Assembly: GCA_946407015.1 (NCBI GenBank)
Contig: CAMJML010000014.1
Location: forward strand, 31,817-95,816
DNA length: 64,000 nt
Source: an uncultured Selenomonadales bacterium
GTDB lineage: Bacteria; Bacillota; Negativicutes; DSM-1736; Dendrosporobacteraceae
Direction: 5' to 3'
Shown here: piece after piece, positions 48,940 through 57,244 of the stretch
Numbering within the stretch: the stretch's first letter is position 1
How the letters are laid out: each line of letters begins with the position of its first letter
Translations under genes and position numbers: made by a program
Notes under the pieces: generated by a model
Seen by the model: the letters and a program-made list of their open reading frames with translations, nothing else
What the model was told of the DNA's origin: nothing
Databases searched by the model: none

Positions 48940-48982
48940 CTTTCTCCATCTGATATAATACTATTATATCAGATGGAGAAAG
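48940..48982. promoter_or_regulatory. 43-bp perfect palindrome with promoter of the GntR gene
   Basis: The arms at 48940-48960 and 48962-48982 are perfectly complementary over 21 bp around a single C. An extended -10, TGATATAAT (48951-48959), lies inside the left arm and, by symmetry, on the other strand as well. The lack of a T run argues against a terminator. It is a probable autoregulatory operator, and its half-site TATATCAGATG recurs before the dehydratase gene. Confidence 0.7.
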
Positions 48983-49004
48983 TTTAACTGAAAGAGGAAT
49001 TGCC

Positions 49005-49676
49005 TTGAAAATGAATAGTTCAATGTCTTTAGCGGAACAAGCGTATGTAAAATTAGAACAAATGATTATAACTCTAGAATTAAAACCGGGGTCTGTGGTA
49101 TCAGAAAATGAAATCAGTCAGATGCTTGGGATTGGCCGGATGCCAATTCGAGAAGCTTTTAAGCGATTAGAGTCCGCCGGTTTGGTTTCTATTGCACCAA
49201 GACGCGGTATTTTGATTAGTGAAATAAAAACTGACGAGATTTTTTTGCAGCTTGAGGTACGAAATACTCTGGAAGAACTGATTGTTAAACGGGCTTGTAA
49301 ATATGCCACTACTGCTGAACGTAACCATCTAATGCAATTGGCTGCAGAATACGAAGAAGCTACCAAATCTAACGACCGCGCTAATGCTGTTCGAATTGAT
49401 GAAGAGTTTAACCGGTTACTGGGTGCCTGCGCCAAAAATCCCTTTGCAAGTCAGGCAATCACTCCTTTTTATGCTTTATTTCGACGAATATACTATTACA
49501 ATTATGAAATAAATGAGGCCTTGACTTTAGAGATAAATTATGCTCATATTGAATTAATGAAAAGCATAGCGTCAGGGAATGAACAAAAGGCAATTGAGAA
49601 ATTGCGAGACCTGCAAAAATGCAATGAAAGACTGATTCGTAATAATATGACGATATGGCTTCCAGATGAAGCTTAA
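49005..49676 (+). CDS. GntR-family regulator, FadR/FCD subfamily
   Basis: The 223-residue protein has an N-terminal winged helix (PGSVVSENEISQMLGIGRMP, then IREAFKRLESAGLVSIAPRRG) and an all-helical FCD effector domain. This subfamily commonly senses sugar acids or hydroxy acids through a metal-bound pocket. TTG 49005 has GAGG 7 nt upstream; ATG 49011 is the alternative. It follows the sugar-acid operon and has a large palindrome in its own promoter whose half-site recurs before 38528. It is therefore the likely regulator of the operon. The ligand is unknown. Confidence 0.9.
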   Translation: MKMNSSMSLAEQAYVKLEQMIITLELKPGSVVSENEISQMLGIGRMPIREAFKRLESAGLVSIAPRRGILISEIKTDEIFLQLEVRNTLEELIVKRACKYATTAERNHLMQLAAEYEEATKSNDRANAVRIDEEFNRLLGACAKNPFASQAITPFYALFRRIYYYNYEINEALTLEINYAHIELMKSIASGNEQKAIEKLRDLQKCNERLIRNNMTIWLPDEA

Positions 49677-49731
49677 GGGTAAATCCATACATTAGTGAAA
49701 CAGGTGAGCGAATAAGGGTGAATCTGCTAGT

Positions 49732-49827
49732 GGTATAATAACCTTATTTGAAAAAATATAACGTGCTCGATGGCTGCTTTCGAACTGTATGTTAAATTAA
49801 GCCTCCCGAATAATCAGGGAGGCTTTT
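49732..49827 (+). ncRNA. Candidate short RNA of about 80 nt
   Basis: An extended -10 promoter (TGGTATAAT, 49732-49740) would start a transcript near 49747. It ends at a hairpin terminator (AAGCCTCCC/GGGAGGCTT, 49799-49825, with TTTT) before any start codon. The product would be an 80-nt RNA or a terminated leader of the DUF218 gene. No known RNA family is recognised. Confidence 0.35.
49799..49827 (+). terminator. Terminator between the GntR and DUF218 genes
   Basis: AAGCCTCCC (49799-49807) pairs with 49817-49825 and runs into TTTT. Confidence 0.75.
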
Positions 49828-49892
49828 GGCTATTTTATAGCGAAGCGGTATAAAACACTTTAAAATATCTAAATAGCATAGGAGTGACCGTT

Positions 49893-50645
49893 ATGCTGCA
49901 GCTTTTGCAATTTGCCTATGGAGTGCTGTTATTACCACCGGGGATCTTCATTGTGGCCTTGGTGATCTATTGTATCTGGATTTACCGGAACCAAAGGCGT
50001 CTTCCAAAAGGATTGGTGATTTTAACCGCCCTCCTTTATTTGTTGAGCACCTCATGGGTGGGAAATTTATTCATCCGGCCGCTTGAATCGCGCTATGTTC
50101 CCCCACAGCAGCTTCAAGGCGATGTAATTGTCATGCTGGGAGGCGGGGCTTATCCGGATACACCGGCCGTGCAGGGTGAGGGTCAGTTGACAGGTTCGGC
50201 GGCAAACAGACTGCTAACAGCGGCGCAATTGTATCATAAGCTTAAAGTACCTGTTTTGGTATCCGGCGGGCAAGTCTACCGAACCAGCGGTCAAGAAGCT
50301 GAGATTGCCAAAGCCATTCTGATGGGGCTGGGAGTCCCGGAAAATAAGATTATTGTTGAAAATCAAAGCCTCAATACAACCGAGAATGCCAAATACAGTA
50401 AAAGGCTGATGGATGAGTATAGCTTTCATGCTCCGATTTTGGTTACATCGGCTTTTCATATGGAACGAGCCATCCGGCAATTTGACAAGGTAGGCGTAAA
50501 GGTCACTCCTTTTCCTGCCGATTATCAAGCCAACCGATCGACAGGATTTGAAATTTCGCAATTACGGCCCAGTGCAAGTGCACTGGAGAATGTCAGTATC
50601 GCGATTAAGGAATATGCCGGCATTATGATCAGCAGGTGGTATTAG
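49893..50645 (+). CDS. DUF218 (YdcF/ElyC/SanA-like) membrane protein
   Basis: The 250-residue protein has two N-terminal membrane helices (PPGIFIVALVIYCIWIY and VILTALLYLLSTSWVGNLF). A DUF218 domain follows with VIVMLGGGAYPD, VLVSGGQVYRTSGQEAEIAK, NTTENAKYSKRLMDEY and LVTSAFHMERAIRQF. Relatives act in envelope biogenesis and bind nucleotides or lipid carriers, but the reaction is unsettled. ATG 49893 has AGGAG at good spacing; the GTG at 49884 overlaps it. Confidence 0.85.
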   Translation: MLQLLQFAYGVLLLPPGIFIVALVIYCIWIYRNQRRLPKGLVILTALLYLLSTSWVGNLFIRPLESRYVPPQQLQGDVIVMLGGGAYPDTPAVQGEGQLTGSAANRLLTAAQLYHKLKVPVLVSGGQVYRTSGQEAEIAKAILMGLGVPENKIIVENQSLNTTENAKYSKRLMDEYSFHAPILVTSAFHMERAIRQFDKVGVKVTPFPADYQANRSTGFEISQLRPSASALENVSIAIKEYAGIMISRWY

Positions 50646-50654
50646 TAGAATAAA

Positions 50655-50906
50655 CTAAGGTTTTTCCTGTGCGCCTGGCGGGGCGCTTTTTTCATCTCTA
50701 GTAAAGCAAAGTGTTGTCAGTTCAAGGCGGCAATGAATGCGGTCAAATGCATCCATGATAAAATCAATTGTTTCAGGACGGAGAAGATTGCTGGTTTGAA
50801 AACTGCTGGCATTCAGAAGGTTAATCAAGATGTTTTGACTCACCTGCAGTTTGATGATCTCAAGATCTGTGAGCAGTGCCGGGTCAACGATTTGCCGATC
50901 GTCCAT
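50655..50906 (-). CDS. Hypothetical protein, 83 aa
   Basis: This small acidic helical protein begins MDDRQIVDPALLTDLEIIKL. I do not recognise it. The Spo0E phosphatase signature is not present, although the size and helical nature are similar. The start is supported by AAGGAGG 8 nt upstream on the minus strand. It is convergent with the DUF218 gene, 9 bp apart. Confidence 0.6.
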   Translation of the reverse strand: MDDRQIVDPALLTDLEIIKLQVSQNILINLLNASSFQTSNLLRPETIDFIMDAFDRIHCRLELTTLCFTRDEKSAPPGAQEKP

Positions 50907-51129
50907 ACTGAGTCCTCCTTGGCCATGTAGGGATTTCATATTATTTATATGAAGCAAACTTTTTTTAATTCGTGAAATATCGTGAAATCAGTTTAATTTG
51001 GTTTTTATGGGAGAAACTTGGCCGATTGGGTAGTTTTGACAAATGCTTGAAAGACAAGTAAAATAAATGAGGCATTAAATGGCTGTAAGAATGTTCGGTT
51101 TGACGATATCAATCATGAGGGTGGTAAAG

Positions 51130-51540
51130 ATGGTCGTTGTACGCGAAAAAGTCAGGTTTGTTGAAACCGACGCCATGGGGGTCGTCCATCACTCCAATTA
51201 TTTTCGTTGGTTTGAAATGGGTCGGGTCGAGTTTTTACGGCATGGCGGAATTACACTGAATGAATTGATGGCAGCTGGAATTTTATTTCCTATTACCGAC
51301 GTGGAGTGTAAATATCGTGCTTCGGCAAAATTCGATGACTGGGTATTAATCGAGATCAACCCTGTTGAGTTAACTGCGGTTAAAATGATCTTTGCGTATA
51401 AAATTATTCGTGAAGCTGATGGATTATTGCTCGCAACTGGGAAGACTCAAAATGTATTCACTGATCTGAATGGGAAAATTATTCGACTGCCGGATCGCTA
51501 TCTAAACAAGCTGCAAGCCATCGGGGATGGCCGGGAGTGA
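51130..51540 (+). CDS. Acyl-CoA thioesterase, YbgC/4HBT family
   Basis: The 136-residue hot-dog-fold protein has VRFVETDAMGVVHHSNYFRW with the catalytic Asp, then GRVEFLRHGG and the usual DVECKYRASAKFDDW. It hydrolyses small acyl-CoA or acyl-ACP esters. The frame opens at 51079, but ATG 51130, after GAGGGTGG, gives the family N-terminus. Its physiological substrate is not visible. murI follows 104 bp downstream. Confidence 0.85.
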   Translation: MVVVREKVRFVETDAMGVVHHSNYFRWFEMGRVEFLRHGGITLNELMAAGILFPITDVECKYRASAKFDDWVLIEINPVELTAVKMIFAYKIIREADGLLLATGKTQNVFTDLNGKIIRLPDRYLNKLQAIGDGRE

Positions 51541-51644
51541 CGGGTGTATTTGGCTAGTGTGCCGTTTGGAGATAGTAAGGGCGTCGCTGCTTGAATATAA
51601 TGTATCGCTGCAAGGGAAAATAACTGTGTCAAGGAGGTGGCGCA

Positions 51645-52454
51645 ATGGCTGATAATGCGCCAATCGGGATATTTGACTCCGGAATCGGAGGCTTAACGGT
51701 CGTAAAAGAAGTAAGGCGGTTGTTGCCGCATGAGCATATTATTTATTTTGGCGATACAGCCCGGACGCCTTATGGCTCCCGTTCACCTGTACAAATTGTT
51801 GAATTTATGCATCAGATTTTAAGCTTTTTTGAATCGCAGAAGGTAAAAATGGCGATCTTTGCCTGTAATACCATGACAGCGCTTGGATTTGAAGAGGCGC
51901 GCAGGCGATATCCGTTTTTGCTTACCGCTATGAACACCGGAGTTGAGCAGGCCTTGAAAGTCAGCCGGAATAAACAAATCGGTGTGATCGCAACGCAAGC
52001 AACGATAGCAAGCGGCTCGCACGGAAAGGTAATCAAGGATATGCGGCCTGACGCTGCCATCTATCCTCAAGCTTGTCCGAAGCTTGTTCCTTTAATTGAA
52101 AATGAGATTATTGAAGGTGCGAAGGTTGATGAGGCTGTACTTGAATATCTGGAGCCAATGAAGAGCGGCCATATGGATACGTTGATTTTAGGCTGTACGC
52201 ATTATCCGTTTATTGACCAGGCTATTCGCCATGTTGTAGGCCTGGAGGTGCAGATTGTCGATCCGGCTCAAGATACTGCTTTGACAGCTTATGAACTTCT
52301 TGTCCGCAGCGGGAAACTGGCTGATGCCCAACAGTCAGGCCATGTGAAACTATGCTTTTCGGCCGGTGTGGAAAGGGCCAAACGAATGGCAAGTTTGGTG
52401 ATGGATATTGCTAATGTGGAATTTGAACAGGTCGATTTGGCAGTGCGTTGCTAA
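51645..52454 (+). CDS. murI: Glutamate racemase
   Basis: The 269-residue enzyme interconverts L- and D-glutamate for peptidoglycan. IGIFDSGIGGLTVVKEVRRL opens the protein, the catalytic cysteines are in FACNTMTALG and LGCTHYPFI, and YFGDTARTPYG binds substrate. ATG 51645 follows AAGGAGGTGG. It precedes a second transcription unit that contains a CofE-like glutamyl ligase homologue. Confidence 0.95.
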   Translation: MADNAPIGIFDSGIGGLTVVKEVRRLLPHEHIIYFGDTARTPYGSRSPVQIVEFMHQILSFFESQKVKMAIFACNTMTALGFEEARRRYPFLLTAMNTGVEQALKVSRNKQIGVIATQATIASGSHGKVIKDMRPDAAIYPQACPKLVPLIENEIIEGAKVDEAVLEYLEPMKSGHMDTLILGCTHYPFIDQAIRHVVGLEVQIVDPAQDTALTAYELLVRSGKLADAQQSGHVKLCFSAGVERAKRMASLVMDIANVEFEQVDLAVRC

Positions 52455-52478
52455 GCCCTAGTTGTTTGCGGAAATTTT

Positions 52479-52487
52479 TGGTATAAT
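52479..52487 (+). promoter_or_regulatory. Extended -10 promoter
   Basis: TGGTATAAT lies 38 bp before the GTG start of the membrane-anchored protein gene. The -35 is poor, as expected for an extended -10. Confidence 0.45.
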
Positions 52488-52524
52488 AAAAATTGTTGAT
52501 TTTGGTAGATATGGAGGCGTGGTT

Positions 52525-53061
52525 GTGGAGTTGCTAATTGGTTTGTTGGTCATAGCAGGATTGATTGCAGTGGCAATTTGGCTGTATATCGCCAATCAAG
52601 GTGATGCTGAGTTTGAATTCCAGGTCAATCAAGCTACCGCATTTGAGGTAGTCGATTCTAATGAAACCGCAATAACCCTAAAGTGTAAAGTGCCTTTTGT
52701 GAATAAAGGAACTCAAGATGGTACGATGATGGACTGTTATACGAGGCACTTGCTGCCTTATGAGCAATATGACGGCGTGATTGTCAATTCACGTTTGGAA
52801 TTGGAGTCGGCTCCCCGTAGCGATGGTTATTTTGAGGCTATTATTATTCCTAAAAAAACCGGACAGACCATCGTAATAACTGTCCAGTTAACAGCCCGGC
52901 ATGGCGATATCCGCCAAGCGCTTGCGCAAATGGTGGACATGCCGATTGACATTGTCTATCAGGTTGTGGCACGCAGTGACTGGTATATTACGAAAACGCG
53001 CTTGGTTATGAAAGCTGCTGATGTTGTTCGAGCTGCTGGTTTAGTGACCGGTACGCGATAG
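52525..53061 (+). CDS. Membrane-anchored protein of unknown function, 178 aa
   Basis: One N-terminal membrane helix (VELLIGLLVIAGLIAVAIWL) is followed by a soluble beta-rich domain of about 150 residues, with no motif I recognise (FQVNQATAFEVVDSNETAIT, VPFVNKGTQDGTMMDCYTRH). GTG 52525 is chosen because GGAGG lies 7 nt upstream. It is 11 bp before the CofE-like gene and surely cotranscribed with it. It may anchor or scaffold the downstream module at the membrane. Confidence 0.7.
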   Translation: MELLIGLLVIAGLIAVAIWLYIANQGDAEFEFQVNQATAFEVVDSNETAITLKCKVPFVNKGTQDGTMMDCYTRHLLPYEQYDGVIVNSRLELESAPRSDGYFEAIIIPKKTGQTIVITVQLTARHGDIRQALAQMVDMPIDIVYQVVARSDWYITKTRLVMKAADVVRAAGLVTGTR

Positions 53062-53072
53062 GAGGGTGTTAA

Positions 53073-53735
53073 ATGGCTGATTTGGAATTGGTGCCGGTAC
53101 CGACCCGGATTTTGACAGACAAAGACAATATTGTGGATATTATTGAGCAATATGCCAAAGATAAAGTAGGGCCTAATGATGTTATTTCGGTGGCGGAAAG
53201 TGTTGTAGCCATTACTCAGGGACGGATTACCAGACCGGAAGATCTGAAACCGGGACTGCTTGCGCGGGTTATGTGCCGATTTGTGCCGCAAAAGGGTAGT
53301 TTATCCAGTGTTTATGGGATGCAGGCTGCAATGAACATGGAGGGTGAATGGCGCTTCTTTTTTGCAATGGTTGTGGGCCTTTTAGCTAAAATCGTCGGTA
53401 AAAATGGTGTCTTTTATGAACTGGCCGGTGAACAGGCTGCCTTGATTGATGATGTTACCGGAACGATGCCGCCATTTGATAAACATATTGTTTACGGTCC
53501 TAAAGAACCCGAGCGTGTTGCCCAAGAGATTAAAGAGCGGCTTGGGTGCTATGGCGCTACTGTGGCGGATGTCAATGATTTAAAGCGGTCCAGGATTGTA
53601 GGGACTTCTGACGGTCTTAAACCCGACTTATTGGCGCGCATTCTCATTGATAATCCATTTGGGAATGCATCGCAAAAAACACCAATTGTTATTATAAAAA
53701 ACTATGCACAAGCGCAAGCACAAACACTGGGTTAA
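53073..53735 (+). CDS. CofE-like (coenzyme F420:L-glutamate ligase family) protein
   Basis: The 220-residue protein resembles the F420-0:gamma-glutamyl ligase fold: VPVPTRILTDKDNIVDIIEQ, then DVISVAESVVAITQGRI, and RSRIVGTSDGLKPDLLARIL near the end. Nothing else in the window suggests F420 synthesis, and members outside F420 producers have unknown amide-forming reactions. The position after murI, next to a HyuA/oxoprolinase-like protein, hints at glutamyl or lactam chemistry; this is inference. ATG 53073 follows GGAGGG. A hairpin separates it from the next gene. Confidence 0.75.
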   Translation: MADLELVPVPTRILTDKDNIVDIIEQYAKDKVGPNDVISVAESVVAITQGRITRPEDLKPGLLARVMCRFVPQKGSLSSVYGMQAAMNMEGEWRFFFAMVVGLLAKIVGKNGVFYELAGEQAALIDDVTGTMPPFDKHIVYGPKEPERVAQEIKERLGCYGATVADVNDLKRSRIVGTSDGLKPDLLARILIDNPFGNASQKTPIVIIKNYAQAQAQTLG

Positions 53736-53742
53736 ATGTACC

Positions 53743-53776
53743 GGGAAGAGGATAGAATATAAGCTATCCTCTTCCC
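53743..53776 (+). terminator. Intra-operon hairpin
   Basis: GGGAAGAGGATAG (53743-53755) pairs perfectly with 53764-53776. Only TATTTA follows, so termination would be partial. It divides the CofE-like gene from the dehydratase-like gene and could set different expression levels. Confidence 0.55.
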
Positions 53777-53813
53777 TATTTACTCAAGCAAGCGTTTGCA
53801 GGAGGAACAAACC

Positions 53814-54791
53814 ATGTCGCGGATAGGAATTACGACAACCGTGCCGGTTGAGATTATTTTAGCTGCCGGTCGGATTCCGGTGGATTTGAATAATATTTTT
53901 ATTACAGATAAAGACGCCTCTAAATTGGTGGAGGCAGCCGAAGATGCCGGTTATCCGCGCAATATTTGCGGTTGGATAAAAGGGCTTTATTCAGTGGTCA
54001 TCGAATCAGGAGATATTGATACGGTTATTGCTGTAACACAAGGCGATTGCAGCAATACCCATGCTTTGATGGAAACGTTTGAAATGGCGGATATTAAAAC
54101 ATTGCCCTTTGCTTATCCTTTTGACCGGGATTATGATTTGCTAAAACTACAAATGGATAAGTTGATTGCCGCGCTGGGAACAAATTGGGAGGCCGTTGCC
54201 TCAGTCACCGAGCGATTGAAAAGTCTGCGTTTGAAAGTAGCCGAAATTGATCGCCGAACCTGGCAGGAGAACACGGTTAGCGGCTGGGATAACCATCTTT
54301 TTCAGGTGAGCTGCAGTGATTTTGATGGCGATGTTGATGCTTTTGAGCAGCGTCTTGATGCTTTTTTAGAGCAAAACGATACCGCGGCTGAGTATAATGA
54401 AAATATTCGCCTGGGTTTTATTGGGGTTCCCCCCATTTTTACCGATCTCTATGCTTATTTTGAACAGATGGGGGCCAGGGTTGTTTTTAATGAAGTCCAG
54501 CGCCAATTTGCGATGCCGAATAGGGTGGATGATCTGGTCGAGCAATACCGGCAGTATACTTATCCTTATGGCGTTTTTGGAAGAATTAAAGATATTCAGG
54601 CAGAGATTGAAAAGCGTAATCTTGATGGAATCATTCATTATGTCCAAAGTTTCTGCTTTCGACAGATTGAGGATATGATTTTTCGGGAAAAACTGGATAT
54701 TCCAATTCTGACGATTGAAGGGGATAAGCCCGGACGGGTTGATGCCCGTACCAAGCTGAGGATTGATAGCTTTTTGGAAATGCTGAAATGA
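53814..54791 (+). CDS. 2-hydroxyacyl-CoA dehydratase / double-cubane-cluster-like protein
   Basis: The 325-residue protein belongs to the HgdB/BcrBC/YjiM superfamily. Three cysteines stand where the family binds its Fe-S cluster: Cys52 (NICGWIKG), Cys79 (QGDCSNTH) and Cys281 (SFCFRQIED). It is a single subunit with no HgdA-like partner, shorter than classical HgdB (about 380). That pattern fits the stand-alone YjiM or double-cubane-cluster type, which receives low-potential electrons from an ATP-driven activator. The activator gene follows directly, one base after the stop. The substrate is unknown. ATG 53814 follows GGAGGA. Confidence 0.82.
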   Translation: MSRIGITTTVPVEIILAAGRIPVDLNNIFITDKDASKLVEAAEDAGYPRNICGWIKGLYSVVIESGDIDTVIAVTQGDCSNTHALMETFEMADIKTLPFAYPFDRDYDLLKLQMDKLIAALGTNWEAVASVTERLKSLRLKVAEIDRRTWQENTVSGWDNHLFQVSCSDFDGDVDAFEQRLDAFLEQNDTAAEYNENIRLGFIGVPPIFTDLYAYFEQMGARVVFNEVQRQFAMPNRVDDLVEQYRQYTYPYGVFGRIKDIQAEIEKRNLDGIIHYVQSFCFRQIEDMIFREKLDIPILTIEGDKPGRVDARTKLRIDSFLEMLK

Positions 54792-54801
54792 GGTGTGCGG
54801 T

Positions 54802-55587
54802 TTGCTGTGTGGAATTGATTTAGGCAGCCGTAGTGTGAAAATGGTGCTCACCGACACTGCGGGCAATATCAGGCTATCCCGTGTTTTCGAAACTGTTCGC
54901 TTTTACCGGGAATATGGAATGCGTCAGCAGGATGGATTGATGGTTGATTTTGCGACGTTAGGAGTGGGGAAGGTTGAGGAAGTTGTTGCTACCGGCTATG
55001 GACGAAATACCATTGATATCGTAGGGGCAACCGTCATCCCTGAACTGAAGGCTCATGCGCTCGGGGCTATCTGGCAAACCGGGTTGAGTGATTTTACCTT
55101 GCTTGATTTAGGCGGGCAGGATAGTAAAGTCATTAAAGTACGTAAAAAGAAAATGGTTGATTTTGCAACAAATGATAAATGCGCTGCCAGTACCGGTCGT
55201 TATCTGGAGAATATGGCCAATGTGCTGGATATTACACTGGAAGAATTGAGCCGTTATAGTGAAAACCCTGTTGAGTTGAATTCAACTTGTGCTATTTTTG
55301 GTGAATCCGAGTTAATTGGCCGGATCGTAGAAGGCTATGGAATTGCTGAATTGGCAGCCGGTGTAAACTTTACGATTTATAAGCGGATTAAACCCATGAT
55401 GACCTCGTTGGTCAGTGATACCATTGTCTTTACAGGCGGCGTGGCACTAGGTCAAGCGATTCGTACATTGATTGAAAGGGAACTGCAACGTGAAGTGGTT
55501 GTGCCACAATACCCCCAATTAAATGGTGCTATCGGCTGTATTGCTTATGCACTTGAAAAGAGGGATCAGCATGCTGCTGGGAATTGA
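54802..55587 (+). CDS. ATP-dependent activator (HgdC/BcrAD/YjiL, ASKHA family)
   Basis: The 261-residue protein starts MLCGIDLGSRSVKMVLTDT, the ASKHA phosphate-1 motif, and has DLGGQDSKVI. Cysteines in DKCAASTGRYLENMA (Cys127) and NSTCAIFGESELIG (Cys163) ligate the 4Fe-4S cluster shared by the homodimer. On ATP hydrolysis it shoots an electron into the partner dehydratase-like protein. TTG 54802 is chosen because GAGG overlaps the earlier GTG at 54793. It overlaps the next gene by 17 bp. Confidence 0.92.
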   Translation: MLCGIDLGSRSVKMVLTDTAGNIRLSRVFETVRFYREYGMRQQDGLMVDFATLGVGKVEEVVATGYGRNTIDIVGATVIPELKAHALGAIWQTGLSDFTLLDLGGQDSKVIKVRKKKMVDFATNDKCAASTGRYLENMANVLDITLEELSRYSENPVELNSTCAIFGESELIGRIVEGYGIAELAAGVNFTIYKRIKPMMTSLVSDTIVFTGGVALGQAIRTLIERELQREVVVPQYPQLNGAIGCIAYALEKRDQHAAGN

Positions 55588-57244
55588 TGTAGGTGGCACA
55601 TTTACGGATGCGGTTGTGGTGGATGACAACCAGGTCATTCGACACGCTAAAACACCAACAACACATGGGAGTCTGCTGGCGTGTATCACTCAGGCGGTGG
55701 ACCAAAGTCTCATTGGGCTAAAAAGCAGTGAGATTACGCGGGTGGCTCTATCAACAACGATTGTGACCAATGCGATTGTCGAGGGGCAGTTGGCTAAAGT
55801 CGGGCTTTTGGTTATCCCGGGGCCGGGAATGAAAATCGAAAATTTGCTTCCAGTCCCGCCAGCCATTTTATCCGGATATACCGATCATCGCGGGCGGAAG
55901 GTTGCCGGTATTGCGGAGCACGAAATCCGTGCTGCGTTTGATTGCCTGAAGGACTGTGACGCTTTTGCTATTTCCGGGAAATTTGCCAACCGCAATCCAG
56001 GGCAGGAACTGGAGGCTGCAGCCAGCTTGCGGCAGCAAGCTGGTCATCGTCACATTTCGCTTGGTTCGCAGATTACCGGTTCGCTGAATTTTTGGCGGCG
56101 TACCAATAGCGCTTATTACAATGCTGCCGTATGGTCTTGTTTTCAGGAGTTTGCAAATGCTGTTGAGGCAGCTCTCAGGCAACGCTGTATCCATGCCCCG
56201 GTGTATATCCTTAAAGCCGATGGTGGTACGATGCCATTATCGGTGGCGCGAACGATCCCAGTAGAAGCGATCTTTACCGGTCCGGCCGCAAGTGTGTTTG
56301 GTGTTATGACATTGGCTTGCCCTGCCGTACCGTCGGTATCGCTGGATATTGGCGGTACAACGACCGATATTGCATTATGGCAACAGGGCCTGCCTTTATT
56401 TGCCGGCCAGGGTATTGCGATTGCTGGTTATCCTACTTCGATCAGATCCTTACGTTTGCGGTCAGTTGGGATTGGCGGTGACAGCCTGGTCCGTTGGGAA
56501 AATAATCACCTGAAGATTGGTCCGCAGCGACTGGGACCGGCTATGGCTTTAGGGGGTGAATATCCAACCGTATCCGATGCTTTCATTGCAGCCGGACTGG
56601 TGAATTTTGGTGACAGAAAACGGGCTGAACAGGCAATGGCTCAAATTGGAGGAGCAAGCTTGAGTTTTGCGGAGACGGCGAATTTTATTATTGATCAAGC
56701 GGCAACGCAAATTGTACAGGCTATTAATGCCTTGATTTCCGAGTGGACCGCTGAGCCGGTTTATTGTGTTGCGGATCTTGTGAACACCAGTGCTTTTAAG
56801 CCTGAACTCGTAATAGGCGTTGGCGGGGCTGCCCGCGGACTGGTTCCGGCTGTAGCCCAAAAGATGGGAATCGCTTGCCGCCTTCCAGCTGGCGGCGCAG
56901 TGGTCAATGCCATTGGCGCGGCTGTGGCCCGTCCAACCATGGAGGTCACTGTCAGAGCCGACACTGCGATTGGAGAGTATACGGTAGCGGAGTGTGGTGT
57001 GAAAGCGGCTGTACCCAGATTGCGGTTTGAGATGCCTGATGTTCAACAACTGGGCAAACAATATTTATTAGAGCGGGCTGCACAAGCCGGAATTGCCGTT
57101 GAGGCTACAGAGCTTCTGCAACAGGAAGAATTTCATTTGGTGCGGGGATTTCGTACGATCGGCAAAATCATGACCTGTCAATTACAAGTCAAACCCGGTG
57201 TCTTGACGACTATTTCCGGTTTTTCAGGGGAGGGATGGCAATGA
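55571..57244 (+). CDS. Hydantoinase/oxoprolinase A-like (HyuA) protein
   Basis: The 557-residue protein has GIDVGGTFTDAVVV at the N-terminus (Hydant_A_N) and the Hydantoinase_A domain with FTGPAASVFGV, LDIGGTTTDIAL and GIGGDSLVR. This ASKHA fold hydrolyses or carboxylates cyclic amides and ketones with ATP. No HyuB subunit follows, and the protein is shorter than typical HyuA (about 650-700), so it is a stand-alone variant. ATG 55571 with GAGGG upstream is preferred over the frame's earlier ATGs inside the activator gene. It overlaps the HDAC gene by 4 bp. Confidence 0.85.
   Translation: MLLGIDVGGTFTDAVVVDDNQVIRHAKTPTTHGSLLACITQAVDQSLIGLKSSEITRVALSTTIVTNAIVEGQLAKVGLLVIPGPGMKIENLLPVPPAILSGYTDHRGRKVAGIAEHEIRAAFDCLKDCDAFAISGKFANRNPGQELEAAASLRQQAGHRHISLGSQITGSLNFWRRTNSAYYNAAVWSCFQEFANAVEAALRQRCIHAPVYILKADGGTMPLSVARTIPVEAIFTGPAASVFGVMTLACPAVPSVSLDIGGTTTDIALWQQGLPLFAGQGIAIAGYPTSIRSLRLRSVGIGGDSLVRWENNHLKIGPQRLGPAMALGGEYPTVSDAFIAAGLVNFGDRKRAEQAMAQIGGASLSFAETANFIIDQAATQIVQAINALISEWTAEPVYCVADLVNTSAFKPELVIGVGGAARGLVPAVAQKMGIACRLPAGGAVVNAIGAAVARPTMEVTVRADTAIGEYTVAECGVKAAVPRLRFEMPDVQQLGKQYLLERAAQAGIAVEATELLQQEEFHLVRGFRTIGKIMTCQLQVKPGVLTTISGFSGEGWQ

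Noticed and set aside
48940..48982. Treating the 43-bp palindrome as a terminator
   Set aside because: A/T-rich centre, no T run after the stem, and it contains an extended -10; an operator is more likely.
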